NCBI RefSeq assembly: GCF_048544455.1
Contig: NC_133537.1
Span: forward strand, 67,462,134 to 67,526,133
DNA length: 64,000 nucleotides
DNA from: Silene latifolia
Taxonomy: Eukaryota; Streptophyta; Magnoliopsida; Caryophyllales; Caryophyllaceae
Direction of reading: 5' to 3'
Each line of letters starts with the position of its first letter. The first letter of the stretch is position 1. Positions 21,121 through 32,799 of this stretch are shown piece by piece. The notes under the pieces are model-generated. The model was given only the letters and a program-made list of their open reading frames with translations, was not told where the DNA came from and searched no databases. Made by a program: the position numbers and the translations under genes.

Positions 21121-23510
21121 ACTACGCAAAAGCTCTGCTGGGCGCCCTCCAACTCGGCAACTCTCGCCACCAGAACGGCGATCTCGGCGTCCCGAACCTC
21201 GAGCTCCCTCAACAAACGAGCGGTCTCCTCCCGAGACTGGGACAACTCTCGCTCCAGCTCGCGGTCACCCTGTAAACAGCAACGAATTGGCTCATGTCAA
21301 TCGGTTCAAGCAAAATTGGAAATCAAAAAAATCAAAATCAAAAATCAAATAAGGTTCATACCTGACGACCTCGACCACCGACGAGTGCCTCGATGGCAGT
21401 AGCTCGTAGCCGGTTGGCCACCCTCCATAATGCCACGAACCGGGACGGTGCGACCTGCATTTTCAAAAGAAATTCTCAGCAAATTGAGCAAACTCAATCA
21501 AATGTGTTCTTACACAAAAGTCATACAAGTCGGAGACTTACCCTCCGAATCAGATGCTGCCAGTCATCTAAGCCAGCATCCGTCACAGCTACGTCGAAGT
21601 CACGCAACTCGGAGATCGTCGTCCTCCCAGTCGCGTCAGTGTACTCGAGGGTCTCGGGGTACTCTGGGGGCTCGATGCCCGCCGCCTCAACCTCCTGCAA
21701 AGACCAATAGCTCTCGTTAATCGATGATCTTTCGTCGCAATCCTCAAAATCAAAATCAAGAAAAAGTAAAAGATACTCACCACTACCGGCCAGTACGCCA
21801 ACCTCCCGTAAAGGAACGCCGAGTAGTCCTCGCCAGGGAGAAGAAGGTCGTCGCCACTAGCACCAGCCAAGTCCGCCTCCCTCTCAGCCTCAGAAGGCTC
21901 CCTAAACATCGTCCTGGGAGGATCGACGGGAACCGTCAACGCGTCCCGAGAGCACTGACGAGCCAACCGCTCGCCCAGGTACCACACAGGACCCATCGAC
22001 GTCCTCACGCAAGAGCCGACTCGGGCTCCTAGGTCGAAGGACCTCAGCGACGAAAGGGGGTGCTCCTACGTACTCCGCCCAAGGTCTGGGCACCCACTGC
22101 GACAATATGAAGGCAAAGATCATTCCTATGATCAAGTAAAGGCAAGGGATAAAAAGAGTAAATGAATACAAATGGGACACTCACGCTGCTCAGCTGAAGA
22201 GCGTTCACGTCCCGCCGGTAGACATTGTGAGAAGAACGCTTGCTCTTCGTCCGGCACATGACCCAATCCCTCACCACGGGATAGGCCCTCTCCAACGGCT
22301 CCGTCCTCTTGGGCGCGAGACTCGGGAAGTAAGAGTACACCCACGCCCGTAAAAACGAGGAGAATAATCAATGACAATCTTTCGTGATTTGGTAAAGAAA
22401 GGAATTTACTTTGGTCTAAAGGAAGGTTCATACCTCCAACGAGTAGTCCAGTCCGACGGCGCCGGGGAGAAGTCCCCTTCTCCATCAACTCGGACGAACC
22501 ATGGCCCTCATGAAGCGGATGAGGACCGCAAAACCAGTGATGACCCGGCCCAAAGTGCCCTAGGGAACTCGGGTCGAAAGAAAGGGAAGGAGCTTCGTCG
22601 ATAGCCTCTCGCCCTTGTCTCAGAGGTAAATCGAAGACAGGAACCACCAAAGCCACGACGACGAGCCCTCTGTTCGGTGACAAGGAGGAGGAGCTGTCTC
22701 CCTCCCATCGATCGTCACCAGCGCCGGGGTCTTCCCCGCAAAGTAGTCTCGAACGTAAGTACTGGGTACCAAACCCGGCACTGCAACAGCCTTCGGCGAC
22801 AAGTTCCAGCCGATCAATCTCCTCACCTCGGCCGAGTCCGCCCTCATAGCAGTCTCCGGCCACACCATCTCCTCGGTCCCGCACGGCATACCAGAAATCA
22901 TGCCGTAATCCTCCAAAGTGACTCCCACCTCACCAAAAGGTAGGTGGAACGTAGAAGTCGTATCTCGGAATCGATCCAAGAAAGCGCAGACCAGGCTAAG
23001 GTTAGCCTGCAACTTCCTCTTCACGATATCCCTCCAGACCTGAACCAGAGGACCGAACGCTCCACGCTCGATCATGGCCCTCTCCTCCGCCGACAGCTGC
23101 TCGTAGTGCTCCATCGATGTCGTGTAACCCGAGAACGACCTGATGTTCCCAGCCTCCTATTATGATTTGAAACAAAGCTATCTTTAGTTTTGAATGAAAT
23201 TTGAAAGAAATTTGGACAAAAAGAATGAAAGAGAATAGGTAATGAGTAGTGAATTCTTATTTACCAAGCTCTTCACCGTCCTGTAGGACAGGTGACCCTC
23301 TGCAGCCCACACAAGGTGCCTACTCTCCCAGGTCTCAGCCCACACAGGAGTTCCTCTCAGCTGACGGCCTCCTCGCCCGATGTTAGCCCGTCTCGGGGCC
23401 TCCTCCTCCTCGACGGCCTCCTCCTCGCGAGTCTCGTCTCCAGCAGCCATCACCGCAGCGGTGAAGGCCTGCTCTAAAGCCTCCTCAACACGAATGACCT
23501 CTATCTCCAT
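21121..23510 (-). CDS. Antisense accessory gene B of element B (plant mobile domain, several introns)
   Basis: The gene is read on the reverse strand in several exon-like blocks with GT/AG edges. It starts with a Glu/Ala-rich head (MEIEVIRVEEALEQAF). The plant-mobile-domain core follows: MIERGAFGPLVQVWRDIVKR, CAFLDRFRDTTSTFHLPFGE, VGVTLEDYGMISGMPCG, then ALVTIDGRE, and downstream blocks with YFPSLAPKR, VWYLGERLARQ, LIRR and a final coiled-coil exon (LERELSQSREETARLLRELE...AELEG). W...TFHLP.GE..TLED...I.G.P is the signature of PMD proteins, whose Arabidopsis members MAIN and MAIL1 act in gene and transposon silencing. It may be a captured host gene. Exon borders are approximate. Confidence 0.65.
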
Positions 23511-24281
23511 GGGAGCTCTCCCAGTAGAAGCCTCATCACTGCGACATTAAAGTAAATTCGGGCGCGTCACATGACGACGAGCCTTTGTTAAGGGGTTTTC
23601 AAGCCTTCAAAGCACTGAAACTGCTCCTCTCGTGCCATCCTTGGCCACGTTCCCGCCAACCCGATTACTCATGTGATAAATTGGGTCGAGTCAAGTCCAG
23701 TTCAAAGCCTAGCTCCGGGTTCGAGTCGGAATTCGGCAAAGACATTTCGCTATAACGGCGATTATGCCCTAGAAAGGTGTCCTGAAAAAGTTGTCACAAA
23801 CCAAAATTCCGAGATGGTAGAAAGTTTACCCATCATCCAAGGATCCCAAATATCAAGTTTCATCGCAAATGGGCAATCCTAAGGCTATTTTCGAAGCAAT
23901 TTACGGTTTTTAGTAAGAAACCGTCTCAAAATTCATTCAAAGGCTCAAAACTCGATGAAAATTCGAAACAAATACATGGTTATGTTCCTAACATCACCTA
24001 CTATCCATTTCTAGCATCAATGTGGCAAGGCAAATCCATTTGGGGGAAAAGCCCCAAATTTTCGATCAAAAGGGTCGAGAACACTAAATTTCGCGGCTCA
24101 AAATTCAACAAATGTAGATGATTAATGCAAGGTTGGAACACATACCTCGATTAGTCATGTTTAAAGCAAGCTTTTGGATCAAACTTCGACGGAAATGGTG
24201 AAGATTTGAGAGAGAAATGAGTGAATTGTGTTACACAAACCCCTCTGATTTCGCGTTTTTACGCAGAAGAGCCAAATTGGG
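23511..24281. other. Region upstream of antisense gene B
   Basis: An AG acceptor-like site near 23538 suggests that the gene has a further 5' exon. Otherwise no recognisable coding content. Confidence 0.4.
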
Positions 24282-24421
24282 GAAAAGACGCAGCAGGCGC
24301 TGCGCCTCTTCCAAGAGACGCAGCTCTTGCTGCGCCTCTTCCTTGTGTTCCCTCCATACGGATTTTCAAAAATTCGTTATAAGTTCGTTATTTGTGGGCC
24401 CGTCTTTGGTGCGCCTCTTCC
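24282..24421 (+). repeat. B-family motif cluster upstream of antisense gene B
   Basis: Two full units (AAGACGCAGCAGGCGCTGCGCCTCTTCC type and AGACGCAGCTCTTGCTGCGCCTCTTCC type) and a third partial GGTGCGCCTCTTCC, all in the LTR orientation. They lie just beyond the presumed 5' end of the antisense transcript. Confidence 0.72.
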
Positions 24422-25256
24422 TTTGTATTTGTTATATTCTTTTGGTCCGTTTCGATGATTTTCTTTCCGGCCCGCGTTTCATCGGCCCAAATGCGATATT
24501 TTGATATTGTCCAAATCCATTTTTATCCAGCGCAGCAGTATTTTGTAGTGTTGCTCAAAATCCTTTTATCCAGCGCAGTAGTATTTTGCAGTACTGCTCA
24601 ATCAAGATTTCTCTCACGACGATCAAAATGTTCCTAGTCGCCAATATGTTCCCCAACAAGAGTTCGCTTGAGACCGACGCAAGCAGATTCAACCTCAAGT
24701 TTTGCAGAAGTCGCTTGAGACCGACGCAGCAGATTCCCAGCAGTTTCTACCGACGTCCTGCCGCTTTCAATATTTCTTGTTTCCCAGAGTTCGACCGGTG
24801 CCGTTCTCCGAAGTTTCCAAATCAAAGCCTTCATATCTTTGAAACTTATCTTAATCTTTCGGATAACCCCTCTTGAGATAACCCCTTTTAATCCTTGAGA
24901 GAGAGGTAGCCTTGAGAGATAGCCTTGAAGTGTTAAGAGATTCCTTCGGAGTTCCCTGTGACCCTAATGCCTTGGACACCAAGTTATCTTCGGACCAAAG
25001 AGTTTTGCGAAGCGTCTTGATTCCGTTTCACCGGGGTATCTCGGGTATGGTCTCTTCTTATGGCTGGCGAGCTTCCTTACGTAGTCTAATGGACTTTAAA
25101 CGACCCTCCCCGGAAGTCGACATACTCTAAAATGTTCCCGACGACGGGTCCATGGTTCGAGACCCCTTGAGCGCCTCGCGTCGCCATAGTCGTCAAAGGT
25201 TGTAATCTTCGATTGCCTGATGGCTATACTTTGACTTTCGCCTTGTCCAAGCCTCG
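24422..25256 (+). other. 3' non-coding part of element B
   Basis: A locally duplicated block (TTTTATCCAGCGCAG...TATTTTG...AGT, about 24522-24600, and GTCGCTTGAGACCGACGCA, twice at about 24665-24725). No ORF recognised. Confidence 0.5.
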
Positions 25257-25270
25257 GTCAAAGTGGGGGC
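25257..25270 (+). other. Polypurine tract of element B
   Basis: TCAAAGTGGGGGC directly before the 3' LTR. It is the expected primer for plus-strand synthesis. Confidence 0.75.
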
Positions 25271-27688
25271 TCAGAGATACCTCGTTTCGCACCTCCCGCA
25301 AAACCACCCGGTGATGATTGGGCCGCATGTTTGATACGCGGAACGATTTGTGACGATTCGTAAGATTATCGTCAAGTGATTGCTCAAATATTAAATGTCG
25401 ACCTCTTAGTTGTCATCTACGTCCCGATACGGTCATTTTGGCAGTAATTAGAGTACATTCGGAGTCCGGGTCAAAAACCGTCTCCATTTTTCGATAATTT
25501 GTTAAAACCCGAGTCGGAATATTGGAATGTTAGGATATTTCTATTCCATATTTCATAAATTTTATCTTTTGGCAAACAATATCCCGTAATATTCATAAGA
25601 TAATCGAATTATTTCCGTCCTACCATAACTCAAACGCGTAAATCTTTCTTCAGCAGGAGGAAACCTCTCCGGGAATAGACGCAACGGCAGCCAGTCTGCG
25701 CCTCTTCCAAGAGACGCAGATGGCGCTGCGCCTCTTCCCAGGCCCTTCTTTGCATGTCTTACGTATCTTTTTCATATCTTTCCGAGATTCACTTCCAAAG
25801 AGTCTCCGAAACCCTAATTCCGTCGTGTGATTAGTATAAATAGGAGCCTTCGTTCCTCATATTTCTCACGCGAGTGTCCGCCCTTCTCTTCTCCCTTTGC
25901 ATTCTAGACTTTGTTCTTACTAATTGGCGCCTACGTGCTTGAACTTTCGACCACGTAAGCTCGGATCTTTCCGGGTACCAGCCTCTCCGTTGCATGACCG
26001 ACCAATTTGACCAACTACACCAATAATCAACTTAATTTAATCAATCGTTTTCCTCTTACGAGGGCACTCTCTTTGCATTCGCGTCGAGCATTCACTAGTC
26101 GATATCTTAGTTCATCTCGTTCCGTCAACATGTAAGTCTGAGGGTGTATAATTCCTCTTTTATTTATTGTATTTTATTTATCGTATCACCATTGTAAGAT
26201 TTATGTCGAAAACACCATTAAAACCGATTTCTAAAACCGTGCTTTAAAACTCGTTTTTGCGGATTTCGTGAGAGAGACGTCGAGAAAAAGACAAAGAATC
26301 GCCGCGCCTCTTCGAAGGAGCGCAGTTCCTGCTGCGCCTCTTTGTGAGGCTGCCGCAGTTCCTGCTTCTTTTCTTCTTCCTCGTCCTCTGTAATTCGCTT
26401 CTTTTTATTTGTTATTTGTTCGTCCGTTAATTCTTTGATATAATCGTCACTGATAATTCACATGTATATTATTATTCACCGTCATTAACATGTTTTAATT
26501 GTCATAAATCCGACTTAAATCCCTTATAATTCATATTTGCGGGTTTTCGTCATTAAATTCAAACCCGGATTTTAGAGATTCAATTTAGTCATATTGAGTT
26601 TCTGGAATTCGCCATCGATATAGTTTTCATCTGCTTATTCGCATATTCGTTGTATATCCGTCATATTTAGCCTAATTGACTTATTTCAACAGAGGACTCA
26701 TTAATATTTTCATCATAATTTCATGTAATTAATTCGTTTACATCCGTATCATTCATGTTTATCGCTTTTATGACCATCATTCACATGTAATTAACCTGTT
26801 AATCACTTTCATCCGAGTAAATATCATCAATTAATCCTTTAAATCACCAATCGACATTAACGGCTTGCAATTACGGCTTCACGGCTGACCGAAGCCAGAG
26901 GAACAGACGCAGCGTCGCTGCGCTTATTCAAAGGACGCAGCTGCTGCGCTTTGTTCTGGTTGAGTTCGTCCTGAACTCCGTTTCGCTTGACCTAGTTTAA
27001 TTAGTCTACGTTTAATCAACTATTATCCATAATATCACGCTAATTCCTGTTCGTTGATTTATTTAATTCTTTCTTTTGTTCTTTTATTCTTTTTTTTCTC
27101 AATCTATCCGTTTTAAAGGTATTTTCGACATAAATCGCCTATCCGTTGTAATTATTATAATTTCCATTATTGTAATTTATAGTTATTGTATTTCTTTTAT
27201 TGTTTGTATGTTTCCACATGTAAATGAGCATTAAATCCTACTTCGACCCAATTGTATGCTAAATTACGTGTCAACCGACTTAGTCTAAATTTCACATGTT
27301 AGGATTAAGACTTGGATGTTGCATTGCATGCATATAGCCGACGATATATCGAGTACGAATAACTTCCCTAATCATTAGTAGAGGCCGCTATCGAGGCGGG
27401 CGGGATTAGGTGTTCGATCAAAAGAGCTTCCTAATACGTACCCTCACCCCTTACTCCAGATCTCCGTGAGCACCCGTGTTCATTGGCATCCACGAGAGTC
27501 ATTCTAGACATAGAATGCTAAGGGTAACGATTGCTTAGTGTTCATGTCACTACTTTGTGTCTTGACATGACACGAGGTATTCGAACGGTTCCAATTTCCC
27601 ATAAAAATTGGTGGCGACTCCTTACAAAATGCAAACGCTTGTTTTTCGACCTTCACCAAGCGCCCCCGTGGGCGGCCCGCTGTCCACA
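25271..27688 (+). repeat. 3' LTR of element B
   Basis: Collinear with 8155-10576. Long stretches of hundreds of bases are identical, while most differences fall in or near the three motif clusters and at TCTG contexts. Ends GCTGTCCACA, then the ACCCC duplication. Confidence 0.9.
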
Positions 27689-27693
27689 ACCCC
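27689..27693. repeat. Target-site duplication of element B, right (ACCCC)
   Basis: Matches 8150-8154. Confidence 0.8.
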
Positions 27694-28716
27694 GTGATGC
27701 GATGTGGACTTGGTTAACTTGTCTAGGTGACCTTGATTGACCTTTTGGAAAGGCAACCTAAAAATACTTTCTATCAATAAGTTTGAAGTGCTCATTTCGA
27801 AAATTTTGTTATGTGGAAGTAATTTATTGCTAAGGAAACCTCAAATGTTATGAAATGTTGAAATGTTGAGAAATTTAGTTGTTTTGATGGAGGCGTACCA
27901 CTTCGATGTGCTTTGGAGAGGGATCCATTGAATTGGGCCCCCACACGGTTGTGAATTCAACCGCCCAGAGACAGAGTGACTATCACCCCGAAAAGCTATT
28001 GTCTAGAGCTTAACCGGTTGCCTAATAAGCGATTGGCGAAAGCAAAGGACATTAGCCCGGAAGGGACAAACCCCATCTTAAATTTTTGAAATGTGAAAGT
28101 TAAATGAGGTCAAATTTTGAATACTAGTCATATCCACCCTTTGTTTATAACAATTTGAGCATTTCATTCCCAAAAAGCCTTTTTGTCAAGCCATTTTGTC
28201 GAGCTTGGGACGATCCATGACCTTTACTTTTGTAGAGAATTCGAGACTTTTCATGTCATATGCTACTAGCATCATAGGGATCATCATTCCACCACCATCC
28301 GATCGCTCTTGACAAAAGCATTTGGGAATTGAGGACGAAAGTAGTCTAGTTTAACACCATTTGGAGGAGATTTAGTGTCATCCTCTTAGCCTTAGTAATT
28401 AGTTGAACTAGTATTTGTGAAGGATTATATGCTCTTAAATTTGTTCTCTCTTAGTTGCCTCCGCCACTTGATGAGGAAGTGGCTATTCCTTTTGTAGATG
28501 CATCCATTATTTGATTTTGTGTGCTTAATGTTTGGATGTGTCGCCATTTTGGCAAGACCCACCTTGCTTTGCAAGAAGGCATCCTACCTCATGGTTGTCT
28601 TGTTGTGAGTTGAAGGGGTAGAGTGAGACCCGCTAATTGTCTCATATCGGCTATGTTATTAGGTTAGTTTAAATAATGGTCTTAGTCTTTGTCACCTCTT
28701 TACTCGGGACGAGCAA
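27694..28716 (+). other. 3' non-coding region of copy A, second part
   Basis: Resumes the sequence cut at 8149. Matches 47660-48600 of copy A2 in reverse complement over scattered blocks. No ORF recognised. Confidence 0.7.
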
Positions 28717-28735
28717 AGGTTCGGTTTGGGATATT
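28717..28735 (+). other. Polypurine-tract region of copy A
   Basis: GGTTCGGTTTGGGATATT immediately before the LTR start TGATGTGACC. Copy A2 has the same block at 47631-47650. Confidence 0.65.
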
Positions 28736-29467
28736 TGATGTGACCATAATTAGCGCATATTTAGCCCCCGAATTAGCCTTGTTCCCATGCTTTTTAGTGC
28801 ATATTTGGGTCATTTATTGTCTTTAGTTCTTTGTTTTGCATATTCTTTGAGATTTTGATCCCTTGGTAGGAAAGGAGTGCAAATCTTGCATTTTCATGGC
28901 AAAACGAGACTAAATTGATTGAATTCAATGACCAAACATCAAGGAGAGACAAGATTAGAAGGCCTTTGTATATATTATAGTAGATGACCAATGTTAAGGA
29001 AGGATCCTTGCATCCCCAAGGAAATCCCCAAGGATTTTATGAAGGAAAGGAAGAAAAGAAGAAAGAAATGAAGCTGGCTTGCAACCCGTGCGGATTGACT
29101 GGAAGACGCCCGTCCTCCACAGCACAATCCGTGTGTCTTCCTTCAAAGACGCCCGGGCAGCAAGCCCAGAAGACGCCCGGATTCCCTTGAAGACGCACGG
29201 GCAGAGGCTCCTGAATCCGCCCGTCCCGTGCCTAAGACGCACGGATTCCAGCCCAGCACGAATCCGTTTCTTCAAGCTTCAAAGAAAGAAGCCCTTCCTT
29301 CGAAAAATACCGGCTTCTCCCTGCTCAATCTAAAAAGTGTAATTACTAGTTTAGCCCTTAGTTAACCCTAATGCATCCACCTAATTTCCACTATAAATAC
29401 CCCATTAGTCTAATTAGAAGAGCATGTTCTTCTTATCAATTATTAGAGTAGTTAATATCAATCAAAT

Positions 29468-29481
29468 CCCTCTTTAGTATT
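29468..29481. repeat. LINE target-site duplication, left
   Basis: CCCTCTTTAGTATT. It is repeated at 30267-30280 and occurs once in the uninterrupted 5' LTR. Confidence 0.9.
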
Positions 29482-30266
29482 TGGTGGAATGTAAGTAGTA
29501 ATATTAAGCTCAAAAAATATTCAATTTACAACAGTTTCCCCACTTCAACTAATCAACTCTAGTTCCTATAATATAAAGTATAGAACTGTTAAAATCATTA
29601 TAGAAAACCTATCTTTGTACACCAGGACATATCACTAGCCTTCAGAGGACCCTGATGAATACCAATCACACGTTGTTTGCATTCAGTTTGGACCATTTGA
29701 GCTATCTTACCAGGATGCATGACGTACCCCTCCAATCTACAAATATTACTATTGTGCCAGATATAATAAGACGTACTCACCATAGCTGCCATATCAATTG
29801 GTCTCCTGAACATAGATGGACATTTCAAACAGATGAGTTTCTTCCAATCTAGCAGGCCAGTAACAGGGATTCCTAACCAGTGAGCAACTTTGTGAAAGCA
29901 TTGCCGTGCAAAAATAAAATCCTGAAATAAATGTGCATGAGTCTCCATTTCCACACCATATAGAAAGCACGCAGTATTATCAACTATCCCCATCTTGTGG
30001 AGTCTATCCAAAGTTAGTAGCCTCTGGTGTTGTATGAGCCAGATGATGAAGCTGCATTTTGGGACATTGTACCTATTCCATACCAGATTATACCAAGGAA
30101 CTTTTTGATCAGATTCCTGCATTAGCCATTTATACCCATCAGCAATAGTATAAGAATGATCACTGCCACGCCATTTGCCATTAATGTATCCATTTTTAAG
30201 TGTTTCTTTCACTTCACAAATCTTGCGCCAAGCCCAGGAACTATAATCAGTAGGTGTATAAGTCAT
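29482..30266 (-). mobile_element. 5'-truncated LINE fragment carrying the zf-RVT end of ORF2
   Basis: The 785-bp insertion has a 14-bp target duplication. The reverse frame 30266-29598 matches the zf-RVT domain at the C-terminus of plant LINE ORF2 proteins: WAWRKICEVKE, WYNLVWNRYNVPKCSFIIWL, LLTLDRLHKMG, then the degenerate zinc site (CFLYGVEMETHAHLF where C-x2-C...HLF is usual, so the second Cys is Tyr), and CFHKVAHWLG. Roughly 115 bp of 3' untranslated sequence follow. No poly(A) tail is visible, which is odd for a LINE. It lacks reverse transcriptase and endonuclease, so it was dead on arrival. It is younger than copy A. Confidence 0.8.
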
Positions 30267-30280
30267 CCCTCTTTAGTATT
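30267..30280. repeat. LINE target-site duplication, right
   Basis: Exact copy of 29468-29481. Confidence 0.9.
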
Positions 30281-31282
30281 GTAATCAACAATTAATCAAG
30301 TTTTAATACAAGTTTTATTTCCTTAATCTCTCTTTTGTTCATCCTTTATTTTGGGTAATTGAAGATTATTTGGGTTATTATTGGGAGATTGACAACCTCT
30401 CAATCAAGCATTAAGTACTTCTTTTATTCTTTGCTTTATTATTGGAATCATTAGTAGGTATAATTCTCTTAATCCCTAATTACTTTTATTTGTTCATCAT
30501 GTTTCATTTTGTTGGTATGATTGACAACCTTGCTAGCATGATCAACATGATAATCAGTGAGTAGTGACCTAGCTAGGGTTAATGGGTAATTAGGGGAAAC
30601 CTACATGGGGAATGATTCATGCTTAAATTAATATGCTTTCATGGTTTATTTGCTTGCTTGTTTTGATCTCAACTCATGCACATGTTATGTTTGATGAAAT
30701 GTGAGCCTATGAATCCTTGCATTTTTTACCCATCACCTATCTTTTCAATGAGACTTGTAAGACATAAACCAACTCGAGTCTCATTAGACCATGCATGTTG
30801 TTGAGTAGGAAAGACTAAGTCGACTTGTAGGTGTTGTACAATCTAATCGATTCGGCTCCGGGACCCAAACTTTCCTAAGATTGTAAGATATAACCCAACT
30901 CAATCCATCACAACAATAATTGCTTGCTTATAATTTGAGAACATGTTTGTATGATCAATTCCCATGATTCCCCTATGACCCCATGATACCCTAGTGCTTT
31001 TTATCAATTGTTTACAACCCTTTTAATTCATCTTGCTTATTTATTTTCATTGCTATCTAGTTAGTGACCTTCTACATCAACCCAAATTGTGACACCCCTA
31101 AGACACCACTAGTTTCAATAGAAATATCATCTCAATTCCCGTCCCTTGGGATCCGACCTTTACTTGCCTCTTTACTAATTGTAGAGTTGTTTGTGAAGTT
31201 ATAAATTGTGTTTTGGTCTAGGAGCTTCCAACGACAATTGTTCCGAAAAATAGAATATAGCTCCGAAATAGTCCGGCCAACT

Positions 31283-31958
31283 TTGCAGGGTGGTGGGTTA
31301 GCATGGAGAGTTTGGGGGATGATTTGGATGAGGATACCCGACCCAGAGCACCTTCCCGTGGCCGAGCCTTTACCAGCGGCAGTGGTGGCAGCCGATTCTG
31401 ATGATGAGAAGAAGGTCCCGGATAGGCTGTTCTACCTCATTGATGTTGATATTTTGGAGGTGATGCCTGAGCCGACCAAGGGGGATCAGGCTAGACCCAA
31501 GGATATATATCCTAGGGTGAGGAGAGGACCGCTACGGGTGAGAGAGAGGATGGCTGAGACCCAGCCAGAGCAGCCTGTGCCTCCACAGTTTCAGTGTCCT
31601 AGCTACCCTTCCTTCTTCAGCACTGAGATGAGAGTGAGTGAGCTCACGGAGAGAGTGTCTACTACCTTGACACTCCGGAACCTCCATGAGATGGCATATG
31701 TTCAGGACATCGGGACCGAGGTGGCTCACCCGGTGTGGTAGAGAGGCGTTGGGGATGACAACGGGGTCTTCCATTACTTTGGCATGGAGCGGCCTACTTG
31801 GGGAGAGCCTATGAGTTACGCCTACGGTTGCTTGGCACCATGGCGAGTGGGAGCCGATTCTAGCACTAGTGGCATCGCGGGTGAGGGCACAACTGGAGCA
31901 GGCATGTCTGGAGGCGGTGGTGGAGATGAGATGATGGATGAGCAGGCTATGGAGTGAT
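31283..31958 (+). CDS. Accessory ORF of element C, 3' part (interrupted by copy A)
   Basis: The frame aligns with the reverse-strand ORF of C' (36732-38046): LAWRVWGMIWMRIPDPEHLP against LAWRVRGTKLMILPDPENLP, then FYLIDVDILEVMPEPTK, PSFFSTEMRVSELTERVS and TLRNLHEMAY. It ends with Gly-rich, acidic sequence. It is the C-terminal half of the same plant-transposon-protein class as the copy A accessory ORF. The N-terminal half lies beyond the left edge of the window. Function unknown. Confidence 0.7.
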
Positions 31959-32183
31959 GATGTTCCTTTTCATTTCTATCTTGTTACATGGATTTTTAGT
32001 TCTTGATACTTGTTTCGTTTGGTACTTTTTAGACTTAGGTTTGTATTATGGCCATAAGGCCGTATTTTAGATACTTTTCATACTTTCTCTGCAGGATATT
32101 GGTGTCGGGAATACGTTTCCGACTCATGTATATTATGCTTTGGACATATGAAGTGACGCCATAGGGGATTTTTGACCTGTGGC

Positions 32184-32332
32184 TACTCGATCGAGTGCCC
32201 CTCACTCGATCGAGTAACTGCAGGGGTGACATTCTGGATGCATTCTAATCTTGACATACTCGATCGAGTGTCTGGTAAGCTCGATCGAGTAAGGTCAACT
32301 CGATCGAGTGCCTTGCAAGCTCCATCGAGTGC
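32184..32332. repeat. TACTCGATCGAGTA motif array downstream of the element C ORF
   Basis: Six copies of CTCGATCGAG, a perfect palindrome in most copies, in pairs spaced by about 10-20 bp. Confidence 0.85.
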
Positions 32333-32799
32333 CGCTGTTGGATGCCTATTTCGTTTAAACATTTGTTTTTATCTTCATGTGGTGGTTCTTGTTATAATGA
32401 TTCTTGTTGTGGATGTCTTATATTATTGTACCGTCTCAACGGTGGTTATACAATTGTGCATATTTGAATAATTTATGCAATTTCGATGATATATATATCA
32501 TTTCATATGCTAAATCATATTGTCTCGGGTAACGTAGTGTTTAAAGGCTATAATCCTTGTTGCATTATTTGCATGGTTGTATAAGAAAGTAATTGATGAC
32601 ATGGTTGATAGGCGATCATAGGATGTCTCGTTGTGTTGTTCACTTTCTCGATAATTTCATATCTGTATGAGTCATATTTATGTAATGTCAAGGAAGTCTC
32701 GTAGTTGACATGAGTTAAAATGTGCATATGGTCTGTTAGTAATGCCAATATGGAATAATAGTTTATCGACTTGTGTATTCGTAAAGTTGTTTTGTTAGT
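32333..32799 (+). other. Non-coding spacer, element C
   Basis: AT-rich; no ORF or motif recognised. Confidence 0.5.

Larger units (their letters stand above)
8155..27688 (+). mobile_element. Tat-lineage Ty3/gypsy retrotransposon B (complete, 19.5 kb)
   Basis: Two 2.4-kb LTRs flank a primer-binding site, gag, protease, reverse transcriptase, RNase H, a second archaeal-type RNase H and integrase, followed by about 7 kb carrying two antisense genes. The doubled RNase H and the long 3' region with extra ORFs are hallmarks of the Tat lineage (Ogre, Retand, Grande and relatives). The element is structurally whole, with a matching 5-bp target duplication, and sits in the 3' non-coding DNA of copy A. 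Some coding parts carry a few breaks. It must be younger than copy A. Confidence 0.92.
1..31279 (+). mobile_element. Athila-like non-autonomous LTR retrotransposon, copy A (5' end outside window, interrupted by element B)
   Basis: The element has a 5' LTR, a tRNA-Asp-type primer-binding site, gag, a retroviral-type protease, a long spacer, an accessory ORF, a 3' non-coding region, a polypurine tract and a 3' LTR. No reverse transcriptase, RNase H or integrase is recognisable between protease and accessory ORF, and the second copy (45851-56935) has the same order, so the lack of pol is a family trait. Aligning the two LTRs shows that position 1 is LTR base 174, so 173 bp lie outside. Without insertions the element is about 11 kb. 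It sits in the accessory ORF of element C; the flank after the 3' LTR is ACTTT. LTR divergence is about 1% by eye, so it is young. The protein regions look old or partly broken. Confidence 0.85.
28736..31279 (+). repeat. 3' LTR of copy A, split by a LINE insertion
   Basis: Runs TGATGTGACC...CCGGCCA. With the LINE and its duplication removed it is 1745 bp, against 1759 bp inferred for the 5' LTR; the difference is one 14-bp indel near 30477. About 18-20 substitutions by eye. The motif array is at 29090-29266. Confidence 0.9.

Noticed and set aside
24217-24876. Forward ORFs of 80-96 residues downstream of antisense gene B
   Set aside because: No domain; they overlap the motif cluster and the duplicated non-coding block.
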